NCBI GenBank assembly: GCA_017550385.1
Contig: JAFZPJ010000040.1
Coordinates: 1-64,000 of the forward strand
Reading direction: 5' to 3'
DNA: 64,000 nucleotides
Origin: Clostridiales bacterium
Lineage (GTDB): Bacteria; Bacillota; Clostridia; Saccharofermentanales; Saccharofermentanaceae
Below, piece by piece: positions 34,246 to 43,591 of the stretch (position 1 is its first letter; the number at the start of each line of letters is the position of its first letter). Position numbers and translations under genes: made by a program. The notes beneath the pieces were generated by a model, which made no database searches, was not told the DNA's origin, and saw nothing but the letters and a program-made list of their open reading frames with translations.

Positions 34246-35703
34246 ATGAAAATAAGGACAAGATTCGCCCCGAGCCCCACAGGCTTCATGCACGTAGGCA
34301 ACCTGCGCACGGCGCTCTATGAGTATCTTACGGCAAAGCACGAGAACGGCACCTTCGTTTTGAGGATCGAGGATACCGATCAGGAACGCTATGTCGAGGG
34401 CGCGACTCAAGTTATATATGACACGATGAAGCTCGCAGGCCTGGACCACGACGAAGGTCCGGATGTCGGCGGCGAATACGGCCCCTATGTACAGAGCGAG
34501 AGGCTCGGTCTGTATAAGCCTTACGCCGAACAGCTCGTAAATGAGGGCAAGGCATACCGCTGCTTCTGCACCAAGGAAAGGCTCGACGAACTCAGAGCCA
34601 ATGCTCCCGAAGGCGAAGTCGTAGGCTATGACCGTCACTGCAGGGATCTGTCACAGGAAGAGATCGATGCCAAGCTTGCAGCCGGCACTCCCTATGTCAT
34701 CAGGCAGAAGATGCCGCTTACAGGTGTTACGACATATACGGATCTCGTATACGGCGAGATATCTTTCCCTAACGAAGACTTGGACGATCAGATCCTTCTT
34801 AAGACAGACGGATATCCGACATACAACTTCGCGAACGTAATTGATGACCACACAATGGGTATCACGCACGTCGTAAGAGGCAGCGAATACCTCTCTTCCA
34901 CACCCAAATACAACCTCCTCTACGAGGCTTTCGGCTGGGAAGTACCCACATACATACACCTGCCGCTCATCATGGGCAAGACCGTGGACGAGAACGGCAA
35001 GGAAGTCGTATCAAAGCTCTCCAAGAGACACGGTTCCACGGGATTCATGGATCTCGTTAACGAAGGATATCTCCCTGAGGCGATCATTAACTATATCGCA
35101 CTCCTCGGATGGGCACCGGAAGGCACGCAGGAGATATTCACGCTTGACGAGCTTAAGGCTCAGTTCGATATCAACCGCATCTCCAAGTCTCCTGCAGTAT
35201 TCGACTATGACAAGCTCGCATGGGTAAACGCAGAACACATCAAGAACATGTCTTCGGAAGAGTTCCTCAAGCACGCTCTTCCCTTCTATGAGCAGGCCGG
35301 CATCAGACCTGACTGCTATGAACTCTGCGAAGAGATCCTGAAGCCCAGGATCACGAAGTTCAACGAACTTACGGACAAGCTCGCATTCATCGGCACTTTT
35401 GCCGATTTTGACATCTCACTCTTCGAACACAAGAAGAGCAAGTCAACGCTCGAGACTTCAAAGGAATACCTCACTAAGGCTGTTCCCGTATTGGAGAATA
35501 CCGAGTGGGAGCGCGAGGCTCTGACGGAAGCCATCAAGAAGATCGCTGAAGATAACGAAGTCAAGAACTCCGTTGTAATGTGGCCTGTAAGGATCGCCGC
35601 AGCAGGCGTTGCGGTCACTCCCGGCGGATGCGCCGAAGTGCTTATCCTTCTGGGACGCGAAGAATCACTCAAGAGAATAAAAGCAAGCCTTGCAAGGCTG
35701 TGA
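34246..35703 (+). CDS. gltX: Glutamyl-tRNA synthetase
   Basis: The 486-residue class I synthetase charges tRNA-Glu. The start at 34246 directly gives KIRTRFAPSPTGFMHVGN, with the HIGH motif in the form HVGN, and has AAGGAG 6 nt upstream; the frame is open 21 codons earlier without a site. The KMSKS motif reads SKLSKRHGS. The C-terminal anticodon-binding domain follows from about residue 330. It is followed after 16 nt by glnS. Because a GlnRS is present, this enzyme need not misacylate tRNA-Gln, which is the usual route in Bacillota. Confidence 0.96.
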   Translation: MKIRTRFAPSPTGFMHVGNLRTALYEYLTAKHENGTFVLRIEDTDQERYVEGATQVIYDTMKLAGLDHDEGPDVGGEYGPYVQSERLGLYKPYAEQLVNEGKAYRCFCTKERLDELRANAPEGEVVGYDRHCRDLSQEEIDAKLAAGTPYVIRQKMPLTGVTTYTDLVYGEISFPNEDLDDQILLKTDGYPTYNFANVIDDHTMGITHVVRGSEYLSSTPKYNLLYEAFGWEVPTYIHLPLIMGKTVDENGKEVVSKLSKRHGSTGFMDLVNEGYLPEAIINYIALLGWAPEGTQEIFTLDELKAQFDINRISKSPAVFDYDKLAWVNAEHIKNMSSEEFLKHALPFYEQAGIRPDCYELCEEILKPRITKFNELTDKLAFIGTFADFDISLFEHKKSKSTLETSKEYLTKAVPVLENTEWEREALTEAIKKIAEDNEVKNSVVMWPVRIAAAGVAVTPGGCAEVLILLGREESLKRIKASLARL

Positions 35704-35719
35704 GAATAAGGAGTAAACA

Positions 35720-37384
35720 ATGGCTGAAAGCAAGAATTTCATTCATCAGATAATCGATGAGGAACTTAAGCCCGGCGGAAGAGTATACGGTCAGAAGATC
35801 CACACCAGGTTCCCTCCCGAACCGAACGGCTACCTTCACATCGGACATGCCAAGGCGCTCGAGATCGACTTCGGTACCGCTGAAGCATACGGCGGCATCT
35901 GCAACCTCCGTATGGATGATACCAACCCCACAAAAGAGGATGAAGAGTACGTCGAAGCGATCAAGGAAGATATACATTGGCTCGGACACGATTGGGAAGA
36001 CAGGTTCTTCTATGCATCCGAGTATTTTGATCAGATGTATGATTTCGCGGTAGAGCTCATCAAGAAGGGCCTTGCTTACGTTTGCGAGCTTACCCCCGAT
36101 CAGATGCGCGAGATGCGCGGCGATACCAAGACTCCCGCACAGTCTCCCTACAGGAACAGACCGATCGAGGAGAGCCTCGACCTGTTCGCAAGGATGAGAG
36201 CAGGCGAGTTCGAAGACGGCAAGATGACGCTTCGCGCCAAGATCGACCTTGCTTCAGGCAACTTCAATATGAGAGACCCCGTTATCTACAGGATCAACCA
36301 CCTGCCCCATCACAGACTCGGTGATAAGTGGTGCATCTACCCGATGTATGATTTCGCGCATCCGATCGAAGATGCATTAGAAGGCATCACCCACTCCCTG
36401 TGCTCACTCGAGTTCGAGGCACACAGACCGCTCTATGACTGGGTAGTAAACAACATCTCGGTAGAGTGCAAGCCCCGTCAGATCGAGTTTGCAAGACTTG
36501 GCATCACCCATACGGTACTGTCCAAGAGGAAGCTCCGTGCCATGATCGAATCCGGCATCGTATCAGGTTGGGATGATCCGAGAATGCCTACCCTCTGCGG
36601 TCTCAGGAGAAGAGGTTATACGCCTGCTTCCATCCATAATTTCTCAGAGAGGAACGGCGTAGCCAAGATCAATTCCGTTGTTGATTTTGCATTCCTCGAA
36701 TACTGCCTGAGAGAAGACCTTAACGAGCATGCAAAGCGTGCCATGGCAGTCATCCGCCCCATCAAGCTCATCATCGACAACTACCCCGAGGGTCAGACCG
36801 AAGAGTTCGATGTCGAGAACAACCCCAAGGATGAGTCGATGGGAACACGTAAGGTAAGCTTCTCCAAGGAACTCTGGATCGAAGCAGAGGACTTTATGGA
36901 GGTGCCTGCGCCCAAGTATTTCAGACTCTACCCCGGCAACGAGGTAAGACTTAAGTCCGCTTATATCGTAAAGTGCGTATCCTGCGATCACGATGCTGAA
37001 GGCAATGTCACCGCTGTCCACTGTGAGTATGATGAATCTTCAAGGGGCGGCAATCCCGCTGACGGACGTAAGATCAAGTCCACTATCCACTGGGTAAACG
37101 CTGCTGACTGCATAGATGCCGAGATAAGGCTGTATGACAGGCTCTTCACCACAGAGCAGCCTGACCTCGCGGACTGCAACTACCTCGACTTCATCAATCC
37201 TGATTCACTTACTGTCGTAAAGGGCGCCAAGCTCGAGAGTTCGCTTGCTGATGCCGCACCCGAGGACAGGTTCCAGTTCCTCAGGAACGGTTATTTCTGC
37301 GCAGACAGCAAGGATTCCAAGCCCGGTGCGCTCGTCTTCAACAAGGCGGTATCGCTTAAGGACAGTTACAAGCCCGAGGCTTAA
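35720..37384 (+). CDS. glnS: Glutaminyl-tRNA synthetase
   Basis: This 554-residue protein has the GlnRS features: the HIGH motif in [17 protein letters not shown], the KMSKS region VLSKRKLR, and two C-terminal beta-barrel anticodon domains (from about residue 340). It is close in length to the E. coli enzyme. Many Bacillota lack GlnRS and make Gln-tRNA through GatCAB, so its presence and its tandem place after gltX are notable. A clear intrinsic terminator ends the gltX-glnS transcript 60 nt downstream. The ribosome site AAGGAG lies 8 nt before the ATG. Confidence 0.95.
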   Translation: MAESKNFIHQIIDEELKPGGRVYGQKIHTRFPPEPNGYLHIGHAKALEIDFGTAEAYGGICNLRMDDTNPTKEDEEYVEAIKEDIHWLGHDWEDRFFYASEYFDQMYDFAVELIKKGLAYVCELTPDQMREMRGDTKTPAQSPYRNRPIEESLDLFARMRAGEFEDGKMTLRAKIDLASGNFNMRDPVIYRINHLPHHRLGDKWCIYPMYDFAHPIEDALEGITHSLCSLEFEAHRPLYDWVVNNISVECKPRQIEFARLGITHTVLSKRKLRAMIESGIVSGWDDPRMPTLCGLRRRGYTPASIHNFSERNGVAKINSVVDFAFLEYCLREDLNEHAKRAMAVIRPIKLIIDNYPEGQTEEFDVENNPKDESMGTRKVSFSKELWIEAEDFMEVPAPKYFRLYPGNEVRLKSAYIVKCVSCDHDAEGNVTAVHCEYDESSRGGNPADGRKIKSTIHWVNAADCIDAEIRLYDRLFTTEQPDLADCNYLDFINPDSLTVVKGAKLESSLADAAPEDRFQFLRNGYFCADSKDSKPGALVFNKAVSLKDSYKPEA

Positions 37385-37444
37385 GAGCACAGCTCTTGTA
37401 TTCAAAGAAATTTGAATAAATAATATAAAAGTGCTAACATTTTA

Positions 37445-37476
37445 CCGTCGGAATCATGTTCCGGCGGTTTTGTTTT
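37445..37476 (+). terminator. Intrinsic terminator after glnS
   Basis: A 9-bp stem (CCGTCGGAA with TTCCGGCGG, one G-T pair) and a 5-nt loop are followed by TTTTGTTTT. It is a clear rho-independent terminator for gltX-glnS. Confidence 0.9.
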
Positions 37477-37496
37477 GAGATATAGGGGGTAAGAAT

Positions 37497-38306
37497 ATGT
37501 GGACCAGGAAACAGCTTAAGGAGAATGCGAAGGGAGTTCTCTCCAAATACTATTGGACGGCATTTGGCATGAGTTTTCTTCTGAATATCGTAATCGGCTC
37601 AAAAGGTGCCGGTGGCTATTCATACATCATCAGTATCCCGGATGCTGTTGCCTCTGAGATGAATGAGGCCAATATTTCAGCTGGAGAAGCGATCGAGAAG
37701 ATACTTGAGAATCCCGAGATCCTGGCAGTTATACTCATCACAATTCTGATAATGAGTACGATCAGCTTTATCATATGGCTGCTATCTACCGCTCTGACTA
37801 TCTTCCTGTTCAATCCGTTCATCGCCGGAAAAAATGCATACTATATCAGACAGAGAGAAGACTGCGGCAAATTCGGTAATCTGGCTCTCGCTTTTAAGAA
37901 AGGTAAATATAAGGGAACGATAAAGACATTGTTCCTGAAGGACCTCTATATTTGGCTATGGTCGCTGTTGTTTGTCATTCCGGGGATCATCAAGAGCTAT
38001 TCTTACTTTATGGTCCCATACATCGTAGCCGACAATCCGGAGCTTCCTTCATCTCGTATCTTCGAGATAAGCAAGCAGACAATGAAAGGCGAGAAATGGA
38101 AGCTTTTTGTACTTCAGCTGTCATTTATCCTGTGGCATATGGGCTGCTGGATTACTTGCGGAATAGGATATCTCTTCCTCACTCCCTATCTGGAAGCTAC
38201 ATATGCAGAGCTTTATGCCTGCCTTAAAACAAAGGCTATGCGCGAAGGCATCATCAATGAAGGCGAACTTCCCAGGAGCATCTGGAACGACAGTTCTGCC
38301 GCATAA
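37497..38306 (+). CDS. DUF975-family membrane protein
   Basis: The 269-residue protein matches DUF975, a membrane family common in Clostridia. It begins with WTRKQLKENAKGVL, the conserved N-terminal positive segment, followed by about five to six hydrophobic helices. The conserved SYSFYMVPYI-like stretch (SYSYFMVPYIVADNP) and SRIFEISKQTMKGEKWKLF segment are in the expected place. The function of the family is not known. It stands alone between two terminators, with a GGGGG site about 5 nt before the ATG. Confidence 0.85.
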   Translation: MWTRKQLKENAKGVLSKYYWTAFGMSFLLNIVIGSKGAGGYSYIISIPDAVASEMNEANISAGEAIEKILENPEILAVILITILIMSTISFIIWLLSTALTIFLFNPFIAGKNAYYIRQREDCGKFGNLALAFKKGKYKGTIKTLFLKDLYIWLWSLLFVIPGIIKSYSYFMVPYIVADNPELPSSRIFEISKQTMKGEKWKLFVLQLSFILWHMGCWITCGIGYLFLTPYLEATYAELYACLKTKAMREGIINEGELPRSIWNDSSAA

Positions 38307-38343
38307 ACAACTGATAACTTCCTTTTGGAATCTTGGTGGAGGG

Positions 38344-38374
38344 ACCCGTGAGCGATCACGGGTTCTTCTTATTT
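38344..38374 (+). terminator. Intrinsic terminator after the DUF975 gene
   Basis: ACCCGTGA pairs perfectly with TCACGGGT around a GCGA tetraloop and is followed by TCTTCTTATTT. It ends the plus-strand unit just before the convergent ABC transporter genes. Confidence 0.8.
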
Positions 38375-38378
38375 CCAA

Positions 38379-39137
38379 TCAATAACCTGCAAGAAATGCC
38401 TTTGTTCTATCCTCTGTAGGATTCGTAACAAGGTCGTACGCGGGACCTTCTTCGACTATGACGCCTCCGTCCATGAACACGATCCTGTCGGCAACATCGC
38501 GCGCGAAAGACATCTCGTGCGTAACGATGACCATGGTCATTTTCTCTTGCGCGAGATCCTTGATAACGCTTAACACGCCCTTGGTAAGCTCAGGATCAAG
38601 TGCTGAAGTAGGTTCGTCAAAAAAGATGATATCAGGGTTAGCCGCGAGCGCTCTGGCGATAGACACACGCTGCTGCTGTCCACCGGAGAGATTGCACGGA
38701 TAGGCATCTGCCTTCTCATAAAGTTCCATCTTCTTGAGAAGCCCGTCACAGATCGAATCAGCCTCTTCTCTGCTCTTCTTGTGAACGTGGATCAAAGCCT
38801 CTGTAATATTGCGTCTTACGGAGAAATGCGGGAACAGGTTGAAGTTCTGGAATACAAGACCGAACTTGCTCCTTATCTCGAGCATCATCTTCTTGTCTGC
38901 ATAGACGGCGTGGTCACCTTCAGTGTCGCAGAGCGTGTCCCCTGCTATGACTATCTTGCCGGAGTCGATCTTCTCGAGGGTTGTGGCGCAGCGAAGAAGA
39001 GTGGATTTGCCGCCGCCGGAGGGGCCTATTATGGCTACTACTTCCCCACGGCTGACATTGAGGTTGATGTCGCGAAGGACCTCCAGGTCGCCGAAGGTCT
39101 TACGTATGTTTCTCATCTCCAGGATATTGTCATACAT
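38379..39137 (-). CDS. Polar amino-acid ABC transporter, ATP-binding protein (GlnQ type)
   Basis: The 252-residue ATPase has Walker [10 protein letters not shown], signature LSGGQQQRV, Walker [16 protein letters not shown] and the switch His in VTHEM. The layout and the last part ([17 protein letters not shown]) are those of the polar amino-acid uptake (PAAT) group such as GlnQ. It works with the permease and binding-protein genes immediately upstream on the same strand (14 and about 100 nt). The exact amino acid cannot be told; cystine, glutamine and arginine systems look alike at this level. Confidence 0.92.
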   Translation of the reverse strand: MYDNILEMRNIRKTFGDLEVLRDINLNVSRGEVVAIIGPSGGGKSTLLRCATTLEKIDSGKIVIAGDTLCDTEGDHAVYADKKMMLEIRSKFGLVFQNFNLFPHFSVRRNITEALIHVHKKSREEADSICDGLLKKMELYEKADAYPCNLSGGQQQRVSIARALAANPDIIFFDEPTSALDPELTKGVLSVIKDLAQEKMTMVIVTHEMSFARDVADRIVFMDGGVIVEEGPAYDLVTNPTEDRTKAFLAGY

Positions 39138-39151
39138 AAGCTAAAGTCACC

Positions 39152-39820
39152 TCACGAATAATACGACATTGATTTTTCTATGCGCGACATGATCATCTCT
39201 ATCACTAAGTTCATGACATAATAGAACAGGCCCGCCGCCACATACGGAATAACGGATACATTTGCAGAGGCAAGCTCTTTGGCTTCGGTAAACATCTCGG
39301 TCACCATCAGGACCTGTGCGAGCGACGTATCTTTTACGAGCGTAATGACCTCATTGGATACGGACGGAAGTACGGTCTTTACGACCTGCGGCAATATTAT
39401 GCGGAAGAATGTCTGCGACTTGGAGAAGCCCAGTACCTGCGCAGCCTCGTACTGCCCCTTGGAAATGGACTGTATGCCGCCTCTGAATATCTCTGCAAAG
39501 TAAGCCGCATAGTTCAGCGAGAATCCTATTATCGTCGCTATAAACCGGTATTCGAACGGCCCTAACGCGATATCGCCGATCTTGATCTTGAACAGATAAT
39601 ACGGACCGAAATACACCAGCAAGAGCTGGAGCATAAGTGGTGTGCCTCTGAGGACAGATATATAAAACCTGAACAAGGAAGATACTACAATGTTCTTGGA
39701 CATCCTTCCCTTTGCAACAAGAAGGCCCAAAGGAATAGAGAATATGAGCGTAAAGCCAAATATCTCAAGGGTAACTACTACCCCCTCGAGAAGCTGAATC
39801 AATATAGCGCCAATATCCAT
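39152..39820 (-). CDS. Polar amino-acid ABC transporter permease
   Basis: This 222-residue membrane protein (from the ATG at 39820; a GTG three codons earlier is too close to the ribosome site) has about five helices and the His/Glu/Gln/Arg/opine permease signature: RFYISVLRGTPLMLQL near the start and the EAA loop GQYEAAQVLGFSKSQTFFRIILPQ. It would form a homodimer that pairs with the ATPase encoded next. A terminator lies between it and the binding-protein gene, which would favour the binding protein. Confidence 0.92.
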   Translation of the reverse strand: MDIGAILIQLLEGVVVTLEIFGFTLIFSIPLGLLVAKGRMSKNIVVSSLFRFYISVLRGTPLMLQLLLVYFGPYYLFKIKIGDIALGPFEYRFIATIIGFSLNYAAYFAEIFRGGIQSISKGQYEAAQVLGFSKSQTFFRIILPQVVKTVLPSVSNEVITLVKDTSLAQVLMVTEMFTEAKELASANVSVIPYVAAGLFYYVMNLVIEMIMSRIEKSMSYYS

Positions 39821-39860
39821 CGAACACACTCCCTAAGAATTACGAAGCCATTATAACACG

Positions 39861-39887
39861 AAAAGGCCGCCTCATACCGAGACGGCC
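39861..39887 (-). terminator. Intrinsic terminator between binding protein and permease genes
   Basis: On the minus strand GGCCGTCTC pairs with GAGGCGGCC (one G-T pair) around a 5-nt loop and is followed by TTTT. Its place after the binding-protein gene mirrors the ytfQ-ytfR arrangement and suggests partial termination. Confidence 0.8.
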
Positions 39888-39914
39888 CTGTCACATAAAA
39901 CTGTGTTGTAATGC

Positions 39915-40715
39915 TTACTTTCCGACAGTAGTAACGTCAGTACCAAACCACTTGTTCGAGATCTCAGCAAGGGTACCGTCCTTTGCCATCTCTTCAAGAG
40001 CAGCCTGAACTTCATCTCTGAGTTCCGTATTGCCGAGAAGGAAACCGACGCCGTACTCTTCGCTTGCAATAGCTTCATCAAGGACGACCATGTTCTTTCC
40101 GGATGTCTGGATCTCATAACGTGCAACGATCTCATCCATTACGATCGCATCGACTCCGCCGGACTCAAGATCCATAAGAGCTGTGAGATAAGAATCTGTC
40201 TGAACGAGATCTCCGAATGTTTCAGTAAGAGCTGTATTCTCTTCAAGTGCAGCAAGTCCTGAAGAATCCTTCTGAACTGCTACCTTCTTTCCTGCAAGAT
40301 CCGCAAGAGACTTGATATCGGAATCTGCATTTACGACAACGACCTGATTGTTCTCCATATAAGCATCGGTCCATGTGTACTTGTCCTCACGTCCGCTTAT
40401 GGTAAAGCCGTTCCAGATGCAGTCGATGTTGCCGGATTCGAGTTCCTGATCCTTGGCATCCCAGGAGATCGGCTTTGCGACGAACTCATACCCGAGTCTG
40501 TCTGCGACTTCCTTGGCGAGGTCAAGGTCAAAACCTACATAATCGCCATTGTTGTCCTTGAATCCCATGGGCGGGAATTCAGCATCAAAGCCTACAACGA
40601 ACTGCTTTGTCTCGCCGCCTTCAGCAGCGGGAGCTTCTGCCTTTGCACAACCTGCAAATGGGATTGCAGCCATGGTTACTGCCATAACGGCTGCGACTAA
40701 CTTACTTGCCTTCAT
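39915..40715 (-). CDS. Amino-acid-binding lipoprotein of the ABC transporter
   Basis: The 266-residue protein has a lipoprotein signal (FAGC, Cys23) and a bacterial SBP_3 fold, opening with FVVGFDAEFPPMGFKD and with the FDLDLAKEVADRLG helix, both typical of polar amino-acid binding proteins. It should be tethered outside the membrane and hand its ligand to the permease at 39152-39820. AAAGGAG lies 8 nt before the ATG. It starts 30 nt after upp with no terminator between them, so the two may share a transcript. Confidence 0.92.
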   Translation of the reverse strand: MKASKLVAAVMAVTMAAIPFAGCAKAEAPAAEGGETKQFVVGFDAEFPPMGFKDNNGDYVGFDLDLAKEVADRLGYEFVAKPISWDAKDQELESGNIDCIWNGFTISGREDKYTWTDAYMENNQVVVVNADSDIKSLADLAGKKVAVQKDSSGLAALEENTALTETFGDLVQTDSYLTALMDLESGGVDAIVMDEIVARYEIQTSGKNMVVLDEAIASEEYGVGFLLGNTELRDEVQAALEEMAKDGTLAEISNKWFGTDVTTVGK

Positions 40716-40745
40716 AAAACTTACTCCTTTGGTTTTAAATAGTAA

Positions 40746-41390
40746 TTACTTTGTTCCGAATATTCTGTCTCCGGCGTCCCCAAGGCCGGGAAGGATATAC
40801 GCATTATCGTTGAGTTCACGGTCAACGCAGCCGACATATATCTCGATATCGGGATGAGCCTTGGCAAGCTTCTCTATACCCTCGGGAGCTGCGATGATGC
40901 ACATGAACTTAATGTTCTTTCCGCCGTGTTTCTTGATGGAATTGATCGCATCAACGGCGCTTCCGCCTGTAGCGAGCATTGGATCTACTACGACGATAAG
41001 TCTCTGATCGATGGGATCTGGAAGCTTGCAATAATAATCATGAGGTTCATGAGTAACGGGATCTCTGTAAAGTCCGATATGTCCTACTTTTGCAAGGGGC
41101 GTAAGAGCCTGAACACCGGGAACCATTCCCAGACCTGCTCTTAAGATAGGAACGATAGCGAGCTTCTTACCGTCGATCATGGGAGCCATGGTCTTCTCGA
41201 GCGGAGTCGTGATCTCGACTTCCTTGAGCGGAAGATCTCTTAAAGCCTCGTAGCCTTCAAGCGTAGCGACTTCCTCGACCAGTTTCCTGAACTCATAAGT
41301 ACCTGTATCGGTCTTCCTCATGAGAGATATCTTGTGTCTGATCAAAGGGTGTTCCATTACCTGGACATTTGCAAAATCTTTGTACTGCAT
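40746..41390 (-). CDS. upp: Uracil phosphoribosyltransferase
   Basis: This 214-residue enzyme salvages uracil with PRPP to give UMP. The motifs [18 protein letters not shown] and the PRPP loop [16 protein letters not shown] are those of Upp, as is the C-terminal [13 protein letters not shown]. Three closely spaced ATG codons are possible; the one at 41390 has GGAG at the right distance (6 nt), while the longest frame begins with TTG. A hairpin of GGAAC-GTCC and GGAC-GTTCC lies in the 5' leader (41404-41427), without a T-run. Confidence 0.95.
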   Translation of the reverse strand: MQYKDFANVQVMEHPLIRHKISLMRKTDTGTYEFRKLVEEVATLEGYEALRDLPLKEVEITTPLEKTMAPMIDGKKLAIVPILRAGLGMVPGVQALTPLAKVGHIGLYRDPVTHEPHDYYCKLPDPIDQRLIVVVDPMLATGGSAVDAINSIKKHGGKNIKFMCIIAAPEGIEKLAKAHPDIEIYVGCVDRELNDNAYILPGLGDAGDRIFGTK

Positions 41391-41455
41391 ATGCATCTCC
41401 AATCCGGAACAGTCCTAACGGACGTTCCCAAATAATTGTAGTTTAAAGGATGGTT

Positions 41456-42097
41456 TTATTCAACAAGGCTCTTGTTCTGGAATACAACGAACTTGTAGCA
41501 GTCATCGGCACTTACTTCAAATGCTTCAAATACATGCTTCACCGAATCATATATGGTCTTCCACCTTATTACATCGATGGGATCGTGTTCTTCGGAGAAC
41601 AGCTGGTAAACGAGTATATTGTACATCTTGAAGTATTCGACTTTGAAAGCATCAAACTCATTGACCGCCTTGATGTATTCTTCCTTATGCTTATAGTCAA
41701 AAGCCCTGAGCACGTTGATAAGATGCATCTCTTTCTTAACTGCACCGGCAATGCAGTTGATCGAAGAACGGAAACCGGAAGTGACTTCGGTAACATTAAG
41801 TCTTACAACGCACTTGGCAAGTTCATCGAGCATATCGATGCCTTCCTCGATGTGCCTGACCATCTGATAGATAGCCATTCTTCTCTCTGAGGGTTCTATG
41901 GTTATGGAACTGAACCTTAAAGAGAATTCATGGAATATAAAATCACCTTCGTCTTCAATGGCATCGATCTTGTCAGCGATCAGGTCGCGGTTGTCGATAT
42001 CCTCGAGCATCTCAAGCAAAAGGTCGGATTGACGATAAAGCAATTCAGACAGAGAGACAGCCTCATCAAACAAGAAATCACGTTCTTCGCCGGTCAT
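41456..42097 (-). CDS. DUF47 / PhoU-like protein
   Basis: The 213-residue protein is nearly all helical and rich in acidic residues, in the style of the DUF47 family related to PhoU (LLLEMLEDIDNRDLIADKIDAIEDEGD and later IEEGIDMLDELA). Such genes normally sit beside a Pit-type low-affinity phosphate transporter. Here no phosphate transporter is found; the gene is flanked by upp and sepF. A role in phosphate control is the family guess only. The strong site CCAGGAGG precedes the ATG, and the promoter seems to begin in the sepF terminator. Confidence 0.82.
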   Translation of the reverse strand: MTGEERDFLFDEAVSLSELLYRQSDLLLEMLEDIDNRDLIADKIDAIEDEGDFIFHEFSLRFSSITIEPSERRMAIYQMVRHIEEGIDMLDELAKCVVRLNVTEVTSGFRSSINCIAGAVKKEMHLINVLRAFDYKHKEEYIKAVNEFDAFKVEYFKMYNILVYQLFSEEHDPIDVIRWKTIYDSVKHVFEAFEVSADDCYKFVVFQNKSLVE

Positions 42098-42127
42098 TAG
42101 TATGCCTCCTGGAACAGAAGAATTGAT

Positions 42128-42156
42128 AATAAAAGTTTATCAGAAATACAGGTCAA
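42128..42156 (-). promoter_or_regulatory. Probable promoter of the DUF47 gene, overlapping the sepF terminator tail
   Basis: On the minus strand TTGACC (42156-42151) and TTTATT (42133-42128) are 17 bp apart. The first Ts of the -35 box are the end of the terminator T-run of sepF. Confidence 0.45.
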
Positions 42157-42184
42157 AAAAAACACCCGCCACATGGGCGGGTGT
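42155..42184 (-). terminator. Intrinsic terminator after sepF
   Basis: A perfect 9-bp stem (ACACCCGCC with GGCGGGTGT) and a 5-nt loop are followed on the minus strand by at least seven Ts. This is one of the clearest terminators in the window. Confidence 0.92.
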
Positions 42185-42206
42185 AAAAGATCCAACTGAT
42201 TCTTTA

Positions 42207-42677
42207 TCAGAGTGCGGAAACCTTTGTACCGGCAACTGCCTCTTCTGCGCTCTCAACAACGAGATCAACAGACTTAGGTGTGCAAACGAATGTTGTCTTA
42301 ACGGGAGTAGGCTCTACTCTTCCGCCGAGAGAATAAACGCCGCCACTGATGTAGTCAACTACACGCTGGTTCTTATCTGTATTTGTAAGGTTGCAGATAA
42401 CGATATGACCTTCACGGATGTGATCGAGAACGATCTGGCTTGTTCTGATGTCATAAGGTGTAAGCATGATGACTGTAGCATTGTGCTGTACTACGGGAGT
42501 AGTAACTGCCGGAGCGGGCTCCTGTACGAATGTACGTGCCTCAGGCTGATACTGCTCTTCTACGAAAGGCTCTTCGCTCTCTTCATATGTCTCTTCGTAC
42601 GGCTGATCGTCATAATACTCATCCTCTACAGGAGCGAACATGCTGCCGAAAAAATTCTTTACGTTAAAACTGCCCAT
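42207..42677 (-). CDS. sepF: Cell division protein SepF
   Basis: The 156-residue protein anchors FtsZ to the membrane. It has the expected short N-terminal amphipathic helix (GSFNVKNFFGSMF), an acidic linker rich in Glu, Tyr and Pro (about 17-65) and the C-terminal SepF domain (about 68-150: IMLTPYDIRTSQIVLDHIREG, then VVDYISGGVYSLGG). The start at 42677 is fixed by AAGGAGG; the frame opens 19 codons earlier with no site. It lies 175 bp after yggS, with its own promoter, and ends in a strong terminator. The yggS-sepF order is common in Bacillota division clusters. Confidence 0.92.
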   Translation of the reverse strand: MGSFNVKNFFGSMFAPVEDEYYDDQPYEETYEESEEPFVEEQYQPEARTFVQEPAPAVTTPVVQHNATVIMLTPYDIRTSQIVLDHIREGHIVICNLTNTDKNQRVVDYISGGVYSLGGRVEPTPVKTTFVCTPKSVDLVVESAEEAVAGTKVSAL

Positions 42678-42732
42678 TTGTGTTTCCTCCTTAAATTTTG
42701 CCCGACCAAGGACATCTGTAAAACATAAATGC

Positions 42733-42761
42733 ATCTTAACGAACTAATTCACGGCGCTCAA
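42733..42761 (-). promoter_or_regulatory. Promoter of sepF
   Basis: TTGAGC and TAAGAT on the minus strand are exactly 17 bp apart, about 56 nt before the sepF start. The rest of the 175-bp gap holds no gene; a small inverted repeat TTAC-ATTTT-GTAA lies near 42816-42828. Confidence 0.55.
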
Positions 42762-42852
42762 TACTTTTGGGCAAAGTGACATAAGACAGTAACTTAAAAG
42801 GGGGTTATATTACAAAATGTAACGAAAATTGACTTATTGAGGCGTATCAATG

Positions 42853-43590
42853 TTACACAGCTGTGTATTCGGCACGGTTCCCGAATATAGCCGTACCTAC
42901 TCTGATATGCGTTGCGCCCTCAAGGATCGCACTCCTGTAATCCTGGCTCATGCCCATGGAAAGGACCGTCCAGTCGGGCGTGCCTACATAAGACGTAAGC
43001 TCCTCAAAGATGTTCCTCGTTCTGGCAAACACTTCTCTTGCTTCACCCTCATACGTCTGGATCGGAGCCATTGTCATAAGGCCGCACATTGTAAGATTAG
43101 GCATGCGCATTATGTGGTCTATTGCCTGTCTTAATTCGTGCGGAGCAAAGCCGTGCTTGCTCTCTTCGCCCGATACATTGGCCTGCAGGAGAATCCTGGT
43201 GGTAACATTGTTACTCTCAGAACGCTTTGATATCTCTTCTGCGAGCTCTATCGTGTTAACGGAATGGATAAGAGACGTCTTACCGATGATATATTTGACC
43301 TTATTCTTCTGAAGAGTACCGATAAGATGCCAGTTGCAGTCAAGCCCTATCGAACTGAATCGCTCGATCTTGGGGACCATCTCCTGCACCCTGTTCTCTC
43401 CAAGATCTTTCAGGCCTGCCACGCATGCTGCTTCGGCATAACCTACGGGGAATACTTTGGATACTCCGATGAGCGTTACGTCTGATACATCCCTGCCCGC
43501 TTCCCTGCAGCAGTCGGCTACGGATTCCCTCACTGCAGCAAGGCGCATCTTTATGCTGTCATATATCTGTTCATCGTAATCGTATTCCAT
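42853..43590 (-). CDS. PLP homeostasis protein (YggS/PROSC family)
   Basis: This 245-residue protein is a single-domain pyridoxal-phosphate-binding TIM barrel that buffers PLP. The lysine that holds PLP lies in LIGVSKVFP, and GENRVQE, WHLIGTLQKNK and the C-terminal LSMGMSQDY with IRVGTAIFG are hallmarks. No separate reaction is known. It starts 1 nt after the HlyD-like gene and is followed by sepF, in the order seen in many Bacillota. Confidence 0.93.
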   Translation of the reverse strand: MEYDYDEQIYDSIKMRLAAVRESVADCCREAGRDVSDVTLIGVSKVFPVGYAEAACVAGLKDLGENRVQEMVPKIERFSSIGLDCNWHLIGTLQKNKVKYIIGKTSLIHSVNTIELAEEISKRSESNNVTTRILLQANVSGEESKHGFAPHELRQAIDHIMRMPNLTMCGLMTMAPIQTYEGEAREVFARTRNIFEELTSYVGTPDWTVLSMGMSQDYRSAILEGATHIRVGTAIFGNRAEYTAV

Positions 43591-43591
43591 A

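Noticed and set aside
41404..41427. PyrR-type attenuator before upp
   Set aside because: A small bulged hairpin is present, but neither the PyrR binding consensus nor a terminator T-run follows.
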